A DNA stretch of 64,000 nucleotides from Bubalus kerabau (taxonomy: Eukaryota > Chordata > Mammalia > Artiodactyla > Bovidae). A program made the position numbers and the translations under genes. Shown here piece by piece: positions 55,781 to 64,000 of this stretch (its first letter is position 1; every line of letters begins with the position of its first letter). Under the pieces are notes generated by a model, which ran no database searches, was not told where the DNA came from, and saw only the letters and a list, made by a program, of their open reading frames with translations. The stretch is from contig NC_073628.1 in NCBI RefSeq assembly GCF_029407905.1, positions 43,483,501-43,547,500 of the forward strand, given 5' to 3'.

Positions 55781-57002
55781 CAGGACTGCCCACTAAGGAT
55801 GTCTCCCTTTCGAAGCCACCCTTTTCTTGTTTTCTTAGTGATAACCTCAGTGGTTCTGTTGAACTCAGCAAGTCTCCCCATCTGGCTGCTGGAAAGTGTC
55901 AAGCTTTCAAGCCTTCCCTGGAGACTGCCCGAGCACTGGACATCAGCAGGGCAGCGAGAGGGTGGCACCCCAGGAGGAAGTGTGGGGCAGTGCCCAGGCA
56001 GTGTTGCTTCCTCCGCTGTCTCCCTTCCCTCCCCAAGGGCAAATGGGGGAGGCCACAGGCTCTCTCAGCATCACCCCAGATACTCTTCTCAGCCCAGACT
56101 AGCACTAGCTGACTTCAAGGATATACAAAAACTCTTTAACTTCATGAAAAGGTCAGGTCCCTAGATTTATGAATAACGTCCCATTTATCCTACTTAGGAG
56201 AAAAAAAATTATATCAGGGACAAAGGACAAGGGCAAGAATGCTTTCAGGAAACCATAAGACATTCAAGTCCTCCTTTCATTTTTTTTAAAACTATTCATA
56301 AAAATTCAGTGCTAATTCGAATATGCTAGTCCTTCTAAAGCTATTAATGTTAAAACAATCGGAGTCAGTAGTGGGAATTTATTATTTTGCTTTCCAGCAT
56401 CTACCCTTCCTCCCTCTGATGACAATACACAGATTTACTTGGGGTGGGGTGAGGACACTTCCCCTTTATTCTAAACCGGCTGGTATGGGTACCCCTAACT
56501 TGAACTCCATCTTTAAATTCAGGGGTGAACACTGACTGACTTAAGTCATAGTGGTCAGTTTGAGAGTAGAAGGGAGTCCAATTAGAGTCCATGGGACAGA
56601 AAGACTCCTTTTCTGAGCCTTCAGAGAAAGTGTCCTTTCTCTTCTACAGGCACCAGAAGCGAGTGCCTTTCAATCTCTGGATGGTGAGATGTGAGAACAG
56701 GAGACGGGGGCCTGTGGCAGCAATGGGGTGAGAGACTCTCCAGGATGGAATCTGAAGATGCAGCTGACAACGCAAGAGCCGAGCAGGCAGCTGGAGAACC
56801 TGCATCTGTAAGGATACGATCTGGACTGCTGAGTCAAACTTGCCTGCAGTGCTTTCTTCCTCTGGACATTCAGTTATAGAAAGCCTTTATTCGCTAGGCT
56901 AGTTTGAGTTTCCTAACACCTGCCAACAAAGTCGTAATTCGTAAAACACCTTACCTATTCCAAAGTAGTAATACACAAAGGATTTAGGGTTTCTTGGAGG
57001 TG
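55781..57002. other. Promoter-proximal unique intron
   Basis: 1.2 kb with no young repeat and no recognised exon. Confidence 0.5.
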
Positions 57003-57023
57003 GTGGGGGCGGGGGGGGGGGGA
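57003..57023 (+). repeat. G-rich run
   Basis: GTGGGGGC followed by 12 consecutive G; one of the longest homopurine G runs here, able in principle to form a quadruplex. Confidence 0.7.
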
Positions 57024-57219
57024 GGTGAGCAGGGATCATAGTGTGATGGGTGGAGGTTGAGAGAGAAATTTTCTTTCTTAGCTTCTTCTATTAATTCTGC
57101 AGGAAACGATACTTAGCATCTAGATAATTGTTCCTATTTCTCAAAAACACCTTTTCCACAACTATTTCCTCACTTGAATTTCACAATCCTGATTCAAGGA
57201 AATTGTGAAGAATTGTATC

Positions 57220-57460
57220 TTGCAGTAACTGCTTCTTTACCAAGCACTTTATATACTGTCAAAATCAAATTCAGTAAGTCATCTGATTGTCACAACAGCT
57301 GAATGTGGTAGGGATGGTGGGTCTGTCATAACATCCACTTTAAGCAGGAGAAAGTGGAACCTCAGAGAAATCAAATGAGAGGCCCAAGTTAATATAAGGC
57401 GGTGTTGGGAGACAGGCCTTAAACCCAGGTTTCTCGATTTTAACACCGATGATACTAAAC
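57220..57460 (+). mobile_element. MIR
   Basis: ACCAAGCACTTTATATACTG, ACAACAGCTGAATGTGGTAG and TTAAACCCAGGTTTCTCG. Confidence 0.75.
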
Positions 57461-57534
57461 TCCACTCCCAGAAACAAATGTGTGTGCTCTTAAGCACCGT
57501 GTCAGCAGTGGGCTGAATTTGACCCAAGCACCGG

Positions 57535-57690
57535 AGATCCAGACCCAGATTTCAGTGGCAGAATCAGAGCTAACCAGCTGATGACCTTGGTCAAGTTTCT
57601 TTTGTCTTGTTTTCTCATTTGTAAAGGGAAAGGTTTGAATTTGGATCTCTGAGGCCTTTTCAAGGTCTGAATGTTCCATAATTCTAGACT
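57535..57690 (+). mobile_element. MIR
   Basis: ATGACCTTGGTCAAGTTTC and TTCTCATTTGTAAAGGG. Confidence 0.7.
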
Positions 57691-57744
57691 TTCTTGTCCC
57701 GGCTCAAATTAAAATTTTTCTTCTCAGAATAATGAGAACCTTAG

Positions 57745-57945
57745 CTGATATTTGTTTTCATTGCGTGTCAGGAATTGTGCTAAGAACGCTATCTCTGTTT
57801 TCTCTTTAAATCTCACATCACTCCCGACCCAAATGTTTCGCTTTTACAGATAAGGAAACCTGGATGGCCAGGTTCAATGAACTGCCCCAAATCAACAGAA
57901 TCAGCAAGCATCAAGGCGAGATCTGACTCCAGGTCCGAATGGTTA
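57745..57945 (+). mobile_element. MIR
   Basis: GTGTCAGGAATTGTGCTAAG, TTTTACAGATAAGGAAACC and GATCTGACTCCAGGTCC. Confidence 0.8.
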
Positions 57946-58102
57946 AGAGGATCTCAACCCAGTCTATATTTGTTCGTGAAGAAATCAGGCTCCCGCATTA
58001 TTGGTGACCTCTTTCCAAGCAGAAGAGGGGCGCTAAAAAGCCAAACCGAGTCACACCAAGCTTCCCCTGGAAGGGCGTCTGGGAGGATCCTCCCGGGGCC
58101 CC

Positions 58103-58112
58103 GGGGGCGGGG
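58103..58112 (+). promoter_or_regulatory. GC box (Sp1-type)
   Basis: GGGGGCGGGG core, just inside the intron, about 60 bases past the donor in the direction of ME3 transcription. It matches the Sp1/KLF consensus; function is inferred. Confidence 0.4.
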
Positions 58113-58164
58113 CGCCCATCCCGCCAGCCCCGGTTGAGCGGCTTGGGCCCTCCTACCCTCTCCC

Positions 58165-58173
58165 GGTTACCTT
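58165..58173 (-). other. ME3: Splice donor of ME3 first coding exon
   Basis: On the minus strand the last codon AAG (Lys61) is followed directly by GTAACC. Past this point the frame reads into low-complexity residues unrelated to malic enzyme, while the family continues after NPHLNK with a Gly-led exon, so this is the exon boundary. Confidence 0.85.
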
Positions 58174-58353
58174 GTTGAGATGCGGGTTCCTGGTGACATC
58201 GTACCCCCGCTTCTTCAGCGGCACTGGGCGCGCCGGGCGGGCCTTGGAGCGGCAGCCTCGGGCGGGCGCGGGGGGCGCCCAGCTCCGGACAGCGCCGCAG
58301 GCCCGGCCGGGCCGGAGAGTCAGCCGTGCGCCGGTGCCCAGCGCGGCGCCCAT
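58171..58353 (-). CDS. ME3: ME3 first coding exon (mitochondrial NADP-dependent malic enzyme), partial
   Basis: Encodes residues 1-61 of ME3, which oxidatively decarboxylates malate to pyruvate and CO2 with NADP+ in the mitochondrial matrix. Seen: the start MGAALGTG matches the remembered mammalian ME3 N-terminus. Residues 1-45 carry about ten Arg/Lys and no Asp/Glu, as expected of a mitochondrial presequence. The end (RGYDVTRNPHLNK) is the conserved beginning of the mature malic enzyme fold; the first acidic residue is Asp52. The start has a strong context (A at -3, G at +4). The exon is exactly 61 codons and ends AAG before GTAAC, giving a phase-0 donor. The NAD(P)-binding and catalytic domains lie in exons outside this window. 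ME1 and ME2 are less likely: ME1 lacks a presequence and the ME2 leader differs. The gene reads toward lower coordinates. Confidence 0.93.
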
Positions 58354-58367
58354 GGTCCTGGCGCAGA

Positions 58368-58400
58368 CCTGGCACGGGGAGACACCAAGGTCAGGGGGGC
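58368..58400 (-). other. Possible 3' splice site just upstream of the ME3 ATG
   Basis: On minus, a CTGAC branch-like motif and a pyrimidine-containing run end in TGCCAG 15 bases before the ATG. This would allow a separate noncoding first exon farther up the CpG island. The pyrimidine tract is interrupted by purines, so a single-exon leader is equally possible. Confidence 0.25.
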
Positions 58401-58803
58401 TTTCGGGCCAGCCAGGACCCGCGCGCGCCGGGGACGTGTGCGCGGGGAGAGGGCGGGGGTCCCGCAGGCGCTCAGGCGCCCCGCCTCCCCCGCGGCCACC
58501 CGCGCGGCTCTCGCGGCTCGGCGGCGGGATTCAGGCCTGGGCGAGCCGGACCGAAGCGAAAGCAAGCTCAGGAAGCAGATACGGTGCGGGCGGTAGCCCG
58601 CGCCTCGCCCGCCTCCATCCCCGCAGAGAAGCAGCTGCGACTGCGCGGCGAGGGGGGGTTCCAAACCTCCGAGTCCGCTCGATGGCGCGCCTCGGTCTCC
58701 CCAGCTTCTCCAGCCCACCTGTGCTGCGCCGGGAGCCGCTGTCTATGCGGCCTGGCTGCGGGGCAGGCGGGGCGAGACGCTGCGGGGCCGTTATTCCCCT
58801 CCT

Positions 58804-58811
58804 GCCAATGG
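58804..58811 (+). promoter_or_regulatory. CCAAT box (NF-Y-type)
   Basis: GCCAATGG, about 450 bases upstream of the ME3 start codon. The flanks fit the NF-Y consensus, common in CpG-island promoters and active in either orientation. If used for ME3, transcription would begin roughly at 58700-58750; this is inference. Confidence 0.4.
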
Positions 58812-58943
58812 CTGGACCGCGCCGGCGGCCTCGAGAGCGCGGAAGCGGGTGCGCCCTGCACTCAGAGTCTGCAAACCTCTGCGCGCCGTGCGGGGCTTCC
58901 CCGGGGGCGCCGCACAGCCGCGTGCGCGTGCCTCCGCGCTGAT

Positions 58944-58950
58944 TATAAAG
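58944..58950. promoter_or_regulatory. TATA-like element at outer edge of the CpG island
   Basis: TATAAAG on plus; the same site reads TTTATAATC on minus. On minus it would place a start near 58915 and give ME3 a long GC-rich leader. On plus it would drive a divergent transcript away from ME3. Which strand uses it, if either, cannot be told. Confidence 0.25.
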
Positions 58951-58960
58951 GAAGCTCAGG

Positions 58961-59559
58961 ATGCTCTGCGAGCCGCTGTCTCTTGACAAGGCGAGCGCAC
59001 AAAGCGTGCTCAGCGTTTAGGTATCAGTGGACCTGCTTAATAGCTCCAACATTTGGTGCAGGAGGCCCTTGGCCTCCCGGCAAGGAGTTAAAACCCTCAG
59101 GCACCCAGCTCTGCGCTGCATTGGGCTGCCAAGTATATAGCCATTAGCCTCACGTGGCACTATACCTTTAAACAAGCTACTTTAAATGGAATAATATTTA
59201 AACTCTAGTTCCTTAGGCGCACTAGCCACGTGTCACGAGCTCAAGAGCCACCTGTCCATAGTAGCTTTGGGCCTCACAGAGGAGCCTGGCAGGCTACAAT
59301 CCGTGGGGTCGCAGAATCTGACACGACCGGGGGACTCAGCACAGCACAGCACAGATACGGAACATTTCCGTCTTTGGAGAAAGTTCTAGCGGACAGCGCT
59401 AATACAGGGTCACCAGTTACTAAGACATGAATTGTTGGGAGCAGATAAGAACCTTGGGCGTCTATAACAGTCCTGAATTAATGGTAGATGTTTTTCACAC
59501 AGTAACCAGCAAATCCCTCTTTAACACGAACTTTTCAGTGTGTGTGGAGTAAAACCCAG
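58961..59559. other. Upstream flank of ME3 with a BovA scrap
   Basis: 59275-59345 is a forward BovA 3' end (GAGGAGCCTGGCAGGCTAC, GACACGACC) followed by GCACA repeats. Otherwise unassigned. Confidence 0.55.
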
Positions 59560-60250
59560 ACTCTCTTTGGTGCTCACGTGTTATCCTGTAGTTATCCTGG
59601 CTGCTGCGACTTCCTCATTCTACTTGGGTCTCCCTGGCACTGAGCTCTAGCCACACAGACTCCTCCCTGTGTTTCCGCCCCCGGCCAGCTCCCTCACACC
59701 TCAGGGCCTTTGCACTTGCTGAGAGCTTGGAATGCTCCTGCTCTCAAGTCTCCGCTAAATTTTCAACTGGAACACCTTTCCTCTACTCCATCCAGTGTCA
59801 GCCTCCATTAGGGACTATGGTCATGAAGGAGATTTTCCTTTCTTAAAACTTAACACAGCCAGTAATTAGCTTGTTTTTCTAATTGTTTATTGCCTGTCTT
59901 CCCTTAGAATGTAAGCATCATGGGGAAAGGCTCTTTGGCTGTAAACCCCTGTATCCTCACTTCTAGCTCAGTGCCTGGTACATTAGCTGTTGTTGTTTAA
60001 TCACTAAGTCATGTCTGACTCTTGCCACCCTATGGACCGCGGCCTTCCAGGCTCCTCTGTCCATGGGATTCTCCAGGCAAGAATACTGGAGTTGGTTGTC
60101 ATTTCCTTCTCCAGGGGATCTTCCAACCCAGGAGTGGAACCCACGTCTCCTGTTTGGCAGGCAGAATACGCCTGGTAAGGCTGGGAAGATGCCAGTACCT
60201 GGGAAGCCGCCTGGTACATAGTTGCATAATAAATAGCTGTTGGGTGACGG
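59560..60250 (+). mobile_element. L2 3' end, split by Bov-tA
   Basis: Forward L2: CTCAGGGCCTTTGCACTTGC, AGAATGTAAGCATCATGGGG, CTCAGTGCCTGGTACAT; the end AATAAATAGCTGTTGGGTG lies beyond the SINE. Confidence 0.88.
59984..60208 (-). mobile_element. Bov-tA SINE inside L2
   Basis: Reverse copy; perfect 11-bp target duplication GCCTGGTACAT at 59973-59983 and 60209-60219. Head region altered. Confidence 0.93.
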
Positions 60251-60521
60251 AATAGAAGTGGCAGTCACTTTCATGGACTGTGAACCCTCAGAATGATGGA
60301 CAGGTGGCCAGTCCTCTACACTCCCCTTCAAACCTTCTGTGTAAGCAGCCTTCAGAATGTGCGCTCTGACTCTGTTCTGAGTACCAAATAGGTATCTTAG
60401 GACTCTGGGCTGCCCTTGCCTGGATTCAGGATTCCCTCCTCTCCCTGAGAAACAACCATCGCCCCCTTCATTCTCTCCCCTTTCCAGTCCAATCTGCTAT
60501 TTGCAGCTCAGAAATCTATAT

Positions 60522-60611
60522 CAGGAGTTGGGGATGGACAGGGAAGCCTGGCGTGCTGCAGTCCATGGGGTCTCAAAGAGTCAGATACAACTGAGAGACT
60601 GAACTGAACTG
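60522..60611 (+). mobile_element. 90-bp BovB tail insertion
   Basis: Only the last 90 bases of BovB (GGAGTTGGGGATGGACAGGG to CTGAACTGAACTG). Perfect 9-bp duplication AATCTATAT at 60513-60521 and 60612-60620. Confidence 0.93.
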
Positions 60612-60922
60612 AATCTATATAAAAACAATACTTTCCAAATCAGAATTGAAATTACCTGGTAGGGGGATGGGGTGAGGGGCAAGATACAGATTTACAGACC
60701 CCCAACCACAGAAATTCCAATTAAGTATGGTTTAAATGCCTGTAGTCTGGTTTACTCTTGGACTGTACATTTACATAAACACATAAATGATCCTTTTTTC
60801 CCCTTAAACCCATTTCAGTCAGATTTTTGGTTGCTTGCAACTCAGAGTATTTTTAATTTATACTTTCCTGTCAACACTGTTTTTATATTTGCCAATCTTC
60901 CTACCATCAGCAAACATCTTGA

Positions 60923-60961
60923 GGGGAGAGAGAGAGAGAGAGAGAATGTGTGTGTGTGTGT
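60923..60961. repeat. Compound (GA)n(TG)n microsatellite
   Basis: About ten GA units followed by about seven TG/GT units. Confidence 0.9.
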
Positions 60962-62084
60962 TTCCATCTTTGGTACCTGACACATAGCAAATCATCCAAA
61001 ACTTTTGAATGAGTCTAACTTTCCTCAATACAATGATTGTTTTCTCACCTGGAGGATATTGAATAGGTAACCTCAGTCATTTGAAACTTAACCAGAAACC
61101 AGGATGTAGACAAATGTTCCCAAATAAGCCAGTGTAATTTTTATAAATCTCTTCGCTAGAGCACATGCAGCTTATGTCTAAGATTCTCTCACATGTGCTA
61201 TATTCTCTTAGCCCAGATGTAAGTCTAACAATATTGCTTTTCTATCATGGGTGTTGATCTTTGGCCAAGTTAAAAAAAAAAAAAAAAGGTGCTAAAGGCA
61301 GGTTCACTAGGTGGAGCAGCAGAAAGTAGTGACGAGGAGGGGGCTGCCCTGTTCCTGAGACCCAGGTTCTTTCTCTAGGGTACTGTCCGTCTCTCTGCAG
61401 AAACATGAATGTGAAAAGGGGGAAGAGGAAGTTGAGGGCGCTGCTTTAGGGAAATGATATGGATATGGCTCACGTGACATCAACTCACATTCTGCAGGTG
61501 AAATGGAAGTCATGCAGTCCCATCAGCTACCAGGAAGCCTGGGAATACTGCCTCTAGCAGAAAGGCATGAACACCCTCTGCTAAAGCTCAGTGGGGGCAT
61601 CTACTACTGAAAGAAGGATGGGAGAATGATTCCTGGGAACTAGTGGCTACTACTAGCCTGGATATAATACTCATTTTATAGGAAAGTGTTTGCAATGGAG
61701 TGGATACTCAGAAACTGTTCACAATTATTACTGGCAGATGTGGCTTCCCTCTCTGCTTTCCTGGCATCTTCCTTACTTTCAGAGCTGAACGTAGGATTAC
61801 AGAGGCCAGATTCAGAGCTATGGACATGTTTCAGAACTTTTTCAGCTCCATACTACTCTGACTTCCTTAGCAAACCAGCCCCGTGGTCCCTGTGGTCTGA
61901 TTCTGCACGATAGAACTAATGAGTCTCTGTAAAATTTGTCTCATTTGCTTTGCCTTCACATCCCATGCTCTGTCTACTGTCAGAAGTTGTGGTTGTGATG
62001 CTGCTTCCTGGAGTGGAAGGAAAGGAGTCCCATTCCCATCCTCCCTGGCCAAGGCTCCCATATTCCCAGCGCACTTAGGACTCT
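60962..62084. other. Intergenic sequence without recognised feature
   Basis: 1.1 kb upstream of ME3. Poly(A) run at 61271-61286; no exon recognised. Confidence 0.5.
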
Positions 62085-62240
62085 TTCATTCTGATTGCAG
62101 AGATTTGCATATCTGTCTGTTGCTCTACAGTACTATACTGAGTTCCTTGAGGAGTGGAACCACCATTTATGATTCTTTGCATCTCCAGTACCTAGGACAG
62201 TACCTAACAGCAAGAACACAACCAGTCTGATAAATTAAAT
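62085..62240 (+). mobile_element. L2 3' fragment
   Basis: ACTGAGTTCCTTGAGGAGTGG and CAGTACCTAGGACAGTACC fit forward L2. Confidence 0.55.
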
Positions 62241-62624
62241 GAAACATATATAAATCAAATTTGTGTATACCCTTCTAAGAGCTGGACTTGTTAAAAACAA
62301 ATTTGGTGCATTGGTAAAAGGGTATCAAAGCAGCTTAGGGTTTTAGTTCAGTTGACTGTCTCAAAGCAAGATGACGTGTCTTTTGTAAGCAGATTTTAAT
62401 GACCCTACCTATAGATTTTTTAAAAAATGAAAGTGCATTAAAATTCATTATTTTTCAGCTAATCCCATTGCTTCACAAATGCATACTATTCTATGCAACA
62501 TTTTATGAATATTGTGAATTCTTTAACTCACATTGCTGCCAGGAATATTTAGAGATACCCCAACTCTGTTGTTTACATAAGAAGGGGACGGTGAGGAACA
62601 TTTATTTCCCCCTTGTTCTCATCC
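62241..62624. other. Intergenic sequence without recognised feature
   Basis: AT-rich, nothing assigned. Confidence 0.5.
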
Positions 62625-62860
62625 TCACTGCTCCGCCTACATGCCCTGCACTTGGGGTCTTTGCTTAGGCAGTTTCGTCTGCTCCCAGCATCTGCTTGTT
62701 AAAGCCTTATCCTCCAGCTTCGCTCAAACACCACATTCTCTGGCAAGTCTTCTCAGATTCCTCTACCTGCAGCAGTTTGTCTCTCATCCACACGCTCCCC
62801 AAATTCCTCTCCTCTTGCACTTTTACGGTCTGTTTCTCTTTAAAGTGATTAACTTAGGTG
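62625..62860 (+). mobile_element. L2 fragment, diverged
   Basis: CATGCCCTGCACTTGGGGTC and CAAGTCTTCTCAGATTCCTC recall L2. Confidence 0.4.
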
Positions 62861-62894
62861 CTTTCCCTCTCTGAGCCTCAAAGGAAGCTCATAC

Positions 62895-62966
62895 CAAAGC
62901 TGTAAAAGCAACAGCTTTGCATTCAGACAGTCCAGGGATGAGCTTGTGTGATCTTGGGCATTTTAT
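62895..62966 (+). mobile_element. MIR fragment
   Basis: TGCATTCAGACAGTCCAGG and GATCTTGGGCATTTTATGTG. Confidence 0.6.
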
Positions 62967-62980
62967 GTGACCTCTTTGAG

Positions 62981-63328
62981 GGCATGCTAACTTGCTTCTT
63001 CACCAGCTAAGCCACAGGGAAGCCCCTTGTGGCTCAGATGGTAAAGAATCCACCTGCAATGTGGGAGACTTGGCTTTGATCTTTGGGTTGGGAAGATCCC
63101 GTGGAGAAGGGAAACGCCACCCACTCCAGTATTCTGGCCTGGAGAATTCCATGGACTGTGTAGTCCGTGGGGTCACAAAGAGTTGGACATGACTGAGCCA
63201 CTTTCACTTTCTTAAGTTGCTTCAATTGTGTCCGACTCTTTGCAACTCTATGGACCAGAGCCTGCTAGGCTCCTCCATCCAAGGGATTCTCCAGGCAAGC
63301 ATTCTGGAGTGGAGGAGGGCAAGGCAGA
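62981..63328. mobile_element. Composite SINE locus (minus-plus-minus) in one target duplication
   Basis: 62981-63023 reads as a reverse Bov-tA with most of its middle deleted (GCATGCTAACTTGCTTC, then AGCTAAGCCACAGGGAAG). 63024-63213 is a forward Bov-tA. 63214-63318 is a reverse BovA. The whole is flanked by a 15-bp duplication with one mismatch (TGTGACCTCTTTGAG/TGTGACCTCTTTAAG) at 62966-62980 and 63329-63343. Confidence 0.75.
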
Positions 63329-63424
63329 TGTGACCTCTTTAAGCCCCATCATTTTCCTGGATAAACTAGGATTCTAATATTACTTCCCACATTGGTTTTT
63401 GGTGGAGTGATCTTTTTATTTTGC

Positions 63425-63633
63425 TTTTTTTTTTTTGTATTTTCAAATTAATTTTTATTGGAGTATAGTTGCTTTATAATGTTGTGTTATTTTCTATATA
63501 GCAAAGTAAATCAGCTATATATATATATATATCACCCTTTTTTGGGATTTCCTTCCGCTTTATGTCAACACAGAGCATTGCATAGAGTTTCCATGCTAAA
63601 CAGTACATTCTTATTAGTTATCTATTTCATATG
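63425..63633 (-). mobile_element. L1 3' end, reverse
   Basis: TTTTTATTGGAGTATAGTTG and GGGATTTCCTTCC, typical of artiodactyl L1 3' UTR in reverse. Contains a (TA)n run at 63515-63532. Confidence 0.8.
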
Positions 63634-64000
63634 TTCAGTTCAGTTCAGTTTAGTTGCTCAGTCATGTCCAACTCTTTGCAACCCCATGAATCACAGCACA
63701 CCAGGCCTCCCTGTCTATCACCAGCTCCCGGAGTTCACTCAAACTCATGTCCATCGAGTCGGTGATGCCATCCAGCCATCTCATCCTCCATCATTCCCTT
63801 TTCCTCCTGCCACCAATCCCTCCCAGCATCAGGGTCTTTTCCAATGAGTCAACTCTTCGCATGAGGTGGCCAAAGTACTGGAGTTTCAGCTTTAGCATCA
63901 TTCCTTCCAATCAACACACAGGACTGATCTCCTTTAGAATGGCCTGGTTGGATCTCCTTGCAGTCCAAGGGACTCTCAAGAGTCTTCTCCAACACCACAG
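63634..64000 (-). mobile_element. BovB LINE tail, runs off the window
   Basis: Reverse BovB beginning with its (AGTTC)n 3' tail and reading inward to CTCTTGAGAGTCCC-type sequence. It continues past the window end; its length is unknown. Confidence 0.93.

Larger units (their letters stand above)
1..58170 (-). other. ME3: ME3 intron following the first coding exon
   Basis: Inferred intron. No second ME3 coding exon (the block after NPHLNK, with the malic signature segments) was recognised on the minus strand, and every long ORF here is explained by SINE, LINE or chance. The human gene spans a few hundred kilobases with long 5' introns, so a 58 kb intron is unremarkable. A short exon could still have been missed by eye. 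Confidence 0.7.
58050..58960. promoter_or_regulatory. ME3: CpG island promoter of ME3
   Basis: About 900 bases of very GC-rich, CpG-dense sequence with no transposable element, in sharp contrast to the AT-rich, SINE-filled flanks. It contains the ME3 first coding exon, GC boxes and a CCAAT box. Long ORFs on both strands here (up to 273 codons on plus) are by-products of few stop codons in GC-rich DNA. Transcription on minus probably starts between the ATG at 58353 and about 58930. Confidence 0.85.

Noticed and set aside
55601..56164. 187-codon ORF near the promoter
   Set aside because: It overlaps an L2 fragment, has no recognised domain and lies on the strand opposite ME3.
57998..58375. 125-codon minus ORF overlapping the ME3 exon
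   Set aside because: It is a different frame from the one matching ME3 and reads through the splice donor into the intron.
58172..59147. Long plus-strand ORFs (256 and 273 codons) across the CpG island
   Set aside because: They are antisense to the ME3 exon. The Arg/Pro/Gly/Ala-rich composition is that of stop-poor GC-rich DNA, with no domain.

Overview
The window is nuclear DNA of a pecoran ruminant, almost certainly a bovid and probably cattle or a close relative. The evidence is the repeat complement: dozens of Bov-tA, BovA and Bov-A2 SINEs, tRNA-headed CHR SINEs, the RTE-type LINE BovB, a young ruminant L1 3' end and a bovine-type ERV1 LTR. These lie on a background of mammal-wide MIR, L2, old L1, MER20 and MaLR fragments. 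Cattle, yak, bison and buffalo cannot be told apart by eye.

One protein-coding gene is recognised. On the minus strand, 58353 to 58171 encodes the first 61 residues of ME3, the mitochondrial NADP-dependent malic enzyme. It comprises a basic, arginine-rich presequence with no acidic residue before position 52 and the conserved start of the mature malic enzyme, and it ends in AAG followed by a GTAAC splice donor. The exon sits in a CpG island (about 58050-58960) with GC boxes, a CCAAT box and a TATA-like stretch at its outer edge, so this is the gene's promoter. No further ME3 exon was recognised downstream on the minus strand, so positions 1-58170 are read as one long 5' intron. Positions beyond about 58960 are upstream flank.

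Layout: 1-28 kb is intron with SINE, MIR, L2 and L1 debris, three truncated BovB or L1 copies (5880, 15272, 26049) and an unusual inverted duplication (arms at 19555-19764 and 21639-21852). From 28 to 41 kb there are a solo ERV1 LTR (28423), a MaLR LTR (29789), paired SINEs, an unassigned stretch carrying a 184-codon ORF (34.2-36.4 kb) and BovB tails. At 41.5-44 kb lies the longest BovB copy (2.4 kb, dead), inserted in an L2. From 44 to 53 kb there are more L2 copies split by SINE and BovB insertions. From 53 to 58 kb the promoter-proximal intron is poor in young SINEs and holds a run of co-oriented MIRs. From 59 to 64 kb the upstream flank holds L2, a 90-bp BovB, a composite three-part SINE locus and a BovB running off the end.

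No operon, CRISPR array, tRNA gene or other new biochemical system is visible. The most unusual structure is the apparent templated inverted insertion inside a CHR SINE near 21.6 kb. Two exon-like segments on the plus strand (10669-10793 and 38262-38372) are the best candidates for unannotated transcripts, but both are speculative.
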